Source: Deltaproteobacteria bacterium
GTDB lineage: Bacteria; Desulfobacterota; Desulfovibrionia; Desulfovibrionales; Desulfovibrionaceae
Length of the DNA: 6,084 nt
Reading direction: 5' to 3'
NCBI GenBank assembly: GCA_031253875.1
Contig: JAIRVN010000048.1
Span: forward strand, 1-6,084
A program made the translations under genes and the position numbers. Within the stretch, counting starts at the first letter, position 1, and each line of letters begins with the position of its first letter. This document shows positions 6,083 to 6,084 of this stretch, piece by piece. The notes beneath the pieces are model-generated. The model saw only the letters and a program-made list of their open reading frames with translations, was not told the origin of the DNA and ran no database searches.

Positions 6083-6084
6083 TG

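Larger units (their letters stand above)
5755..6084. other. Non-coding region upstream of the dpp operon
   Basis: Apart from the listed promoter, palindromes and leader repeats, I see no convincing gene here. A small inverted repeat CCACG-N8-CGTGG lies at 5921-5938 without a T-run. Another, TTTAGG-N10-CCTAAA, lies at 6059-6080. The only possible coding part is the open minus-strand frame at the right edge, listed separately. Confidence 0.6.

Noticed and set aside
5970..6084. Plus-strand open frame starting at ATG 5970 and running off the right edge
   Set aside because: No Shine-Dalgarno site precedes it; 38 codons of Pro/Thr/Cys-rich translation give no family signal.

Overview
The window holds one complete ABC importer operon of the oligopeptide/dipeptide (Dpp/Opp) class, read entirely on the minus strand, so right to left. 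The order is binding protein (dppA-like, 5742 to 4207), two permeases (dppB-like, 4067 to 3135; dppC-like, 3121 to 2207) and two ATPases (dppD-like, 2193 to 1201; dppF-like, 1188 to 226). After it comes the first 27 codons of a separate minus-strand gene running off the left edge, most likely a cation:dicarboxylate/amino-acid symporter. I found no RNA gene, insertion sequence, CRISPR array or phage gene.

The organism is probably a Gram-negative bacterium. The binding protein has an ordinary Sec signal peptide without a lipobox, so it should be a soluble periplasmic protein rather than the lipoprotein usual in Gram-positives. GC content is moderate, Shine-Dalgarno sites are clear, and the DppF signature is LDGGR. 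From memory of similar proteins I would guess a Desulfovibrionaceae-like or Synergistota-like anaerobe, but 6 kb without a marker gene cannot settle this.

The last four genes are tightly packed: gaps of 13, 13 and 12 bases separate dppB/dppC, dppC/dppD and dppD/dppF, and the dppD stop codon sits in the dppF Shine-Dalgarno site. dppF starts with TTG. The only wide internal gap (139 bases, after dppA) contains a 46-base near-perfect hairpin with a 19-position stem. No T-run follows it, so it is best read as an mRNA-processing or attenuation element that lets the binding protein be made in excess over the membrane complex.

The 342 bases upstream of dppA contain the likely operon promoter region: an AT-rich patch with overlapping -35/-10 candidates at about 5846-5896, a GTACA-N3-TGTAC palindrome overlapping one -10, a nested inverted-repeat leader, and a second palindrome close to the ribosome binding site. 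At the right edge an open minus-strand frame (6082 to 5975) may be the tail of an upstream gene, but this is weak. The 142 bases between dppF and the symporter hold a good promoter candidate for the symporter and no convincing terminator.

Together the genes would encode an ATP-driven importer. The periplasmic protein captures a peptide or peptide-like ligand, DppB/DppC form the channel, and DppD/DppF supply ATP hydrolysis. The exact ligand is open, because the aspartate that in E. coli DppA binds the peptide amino terminus appears to be replaced in the binding protein. Overall this is an ordinary transporter locus; the regulatory structures are more unusual than the genes.
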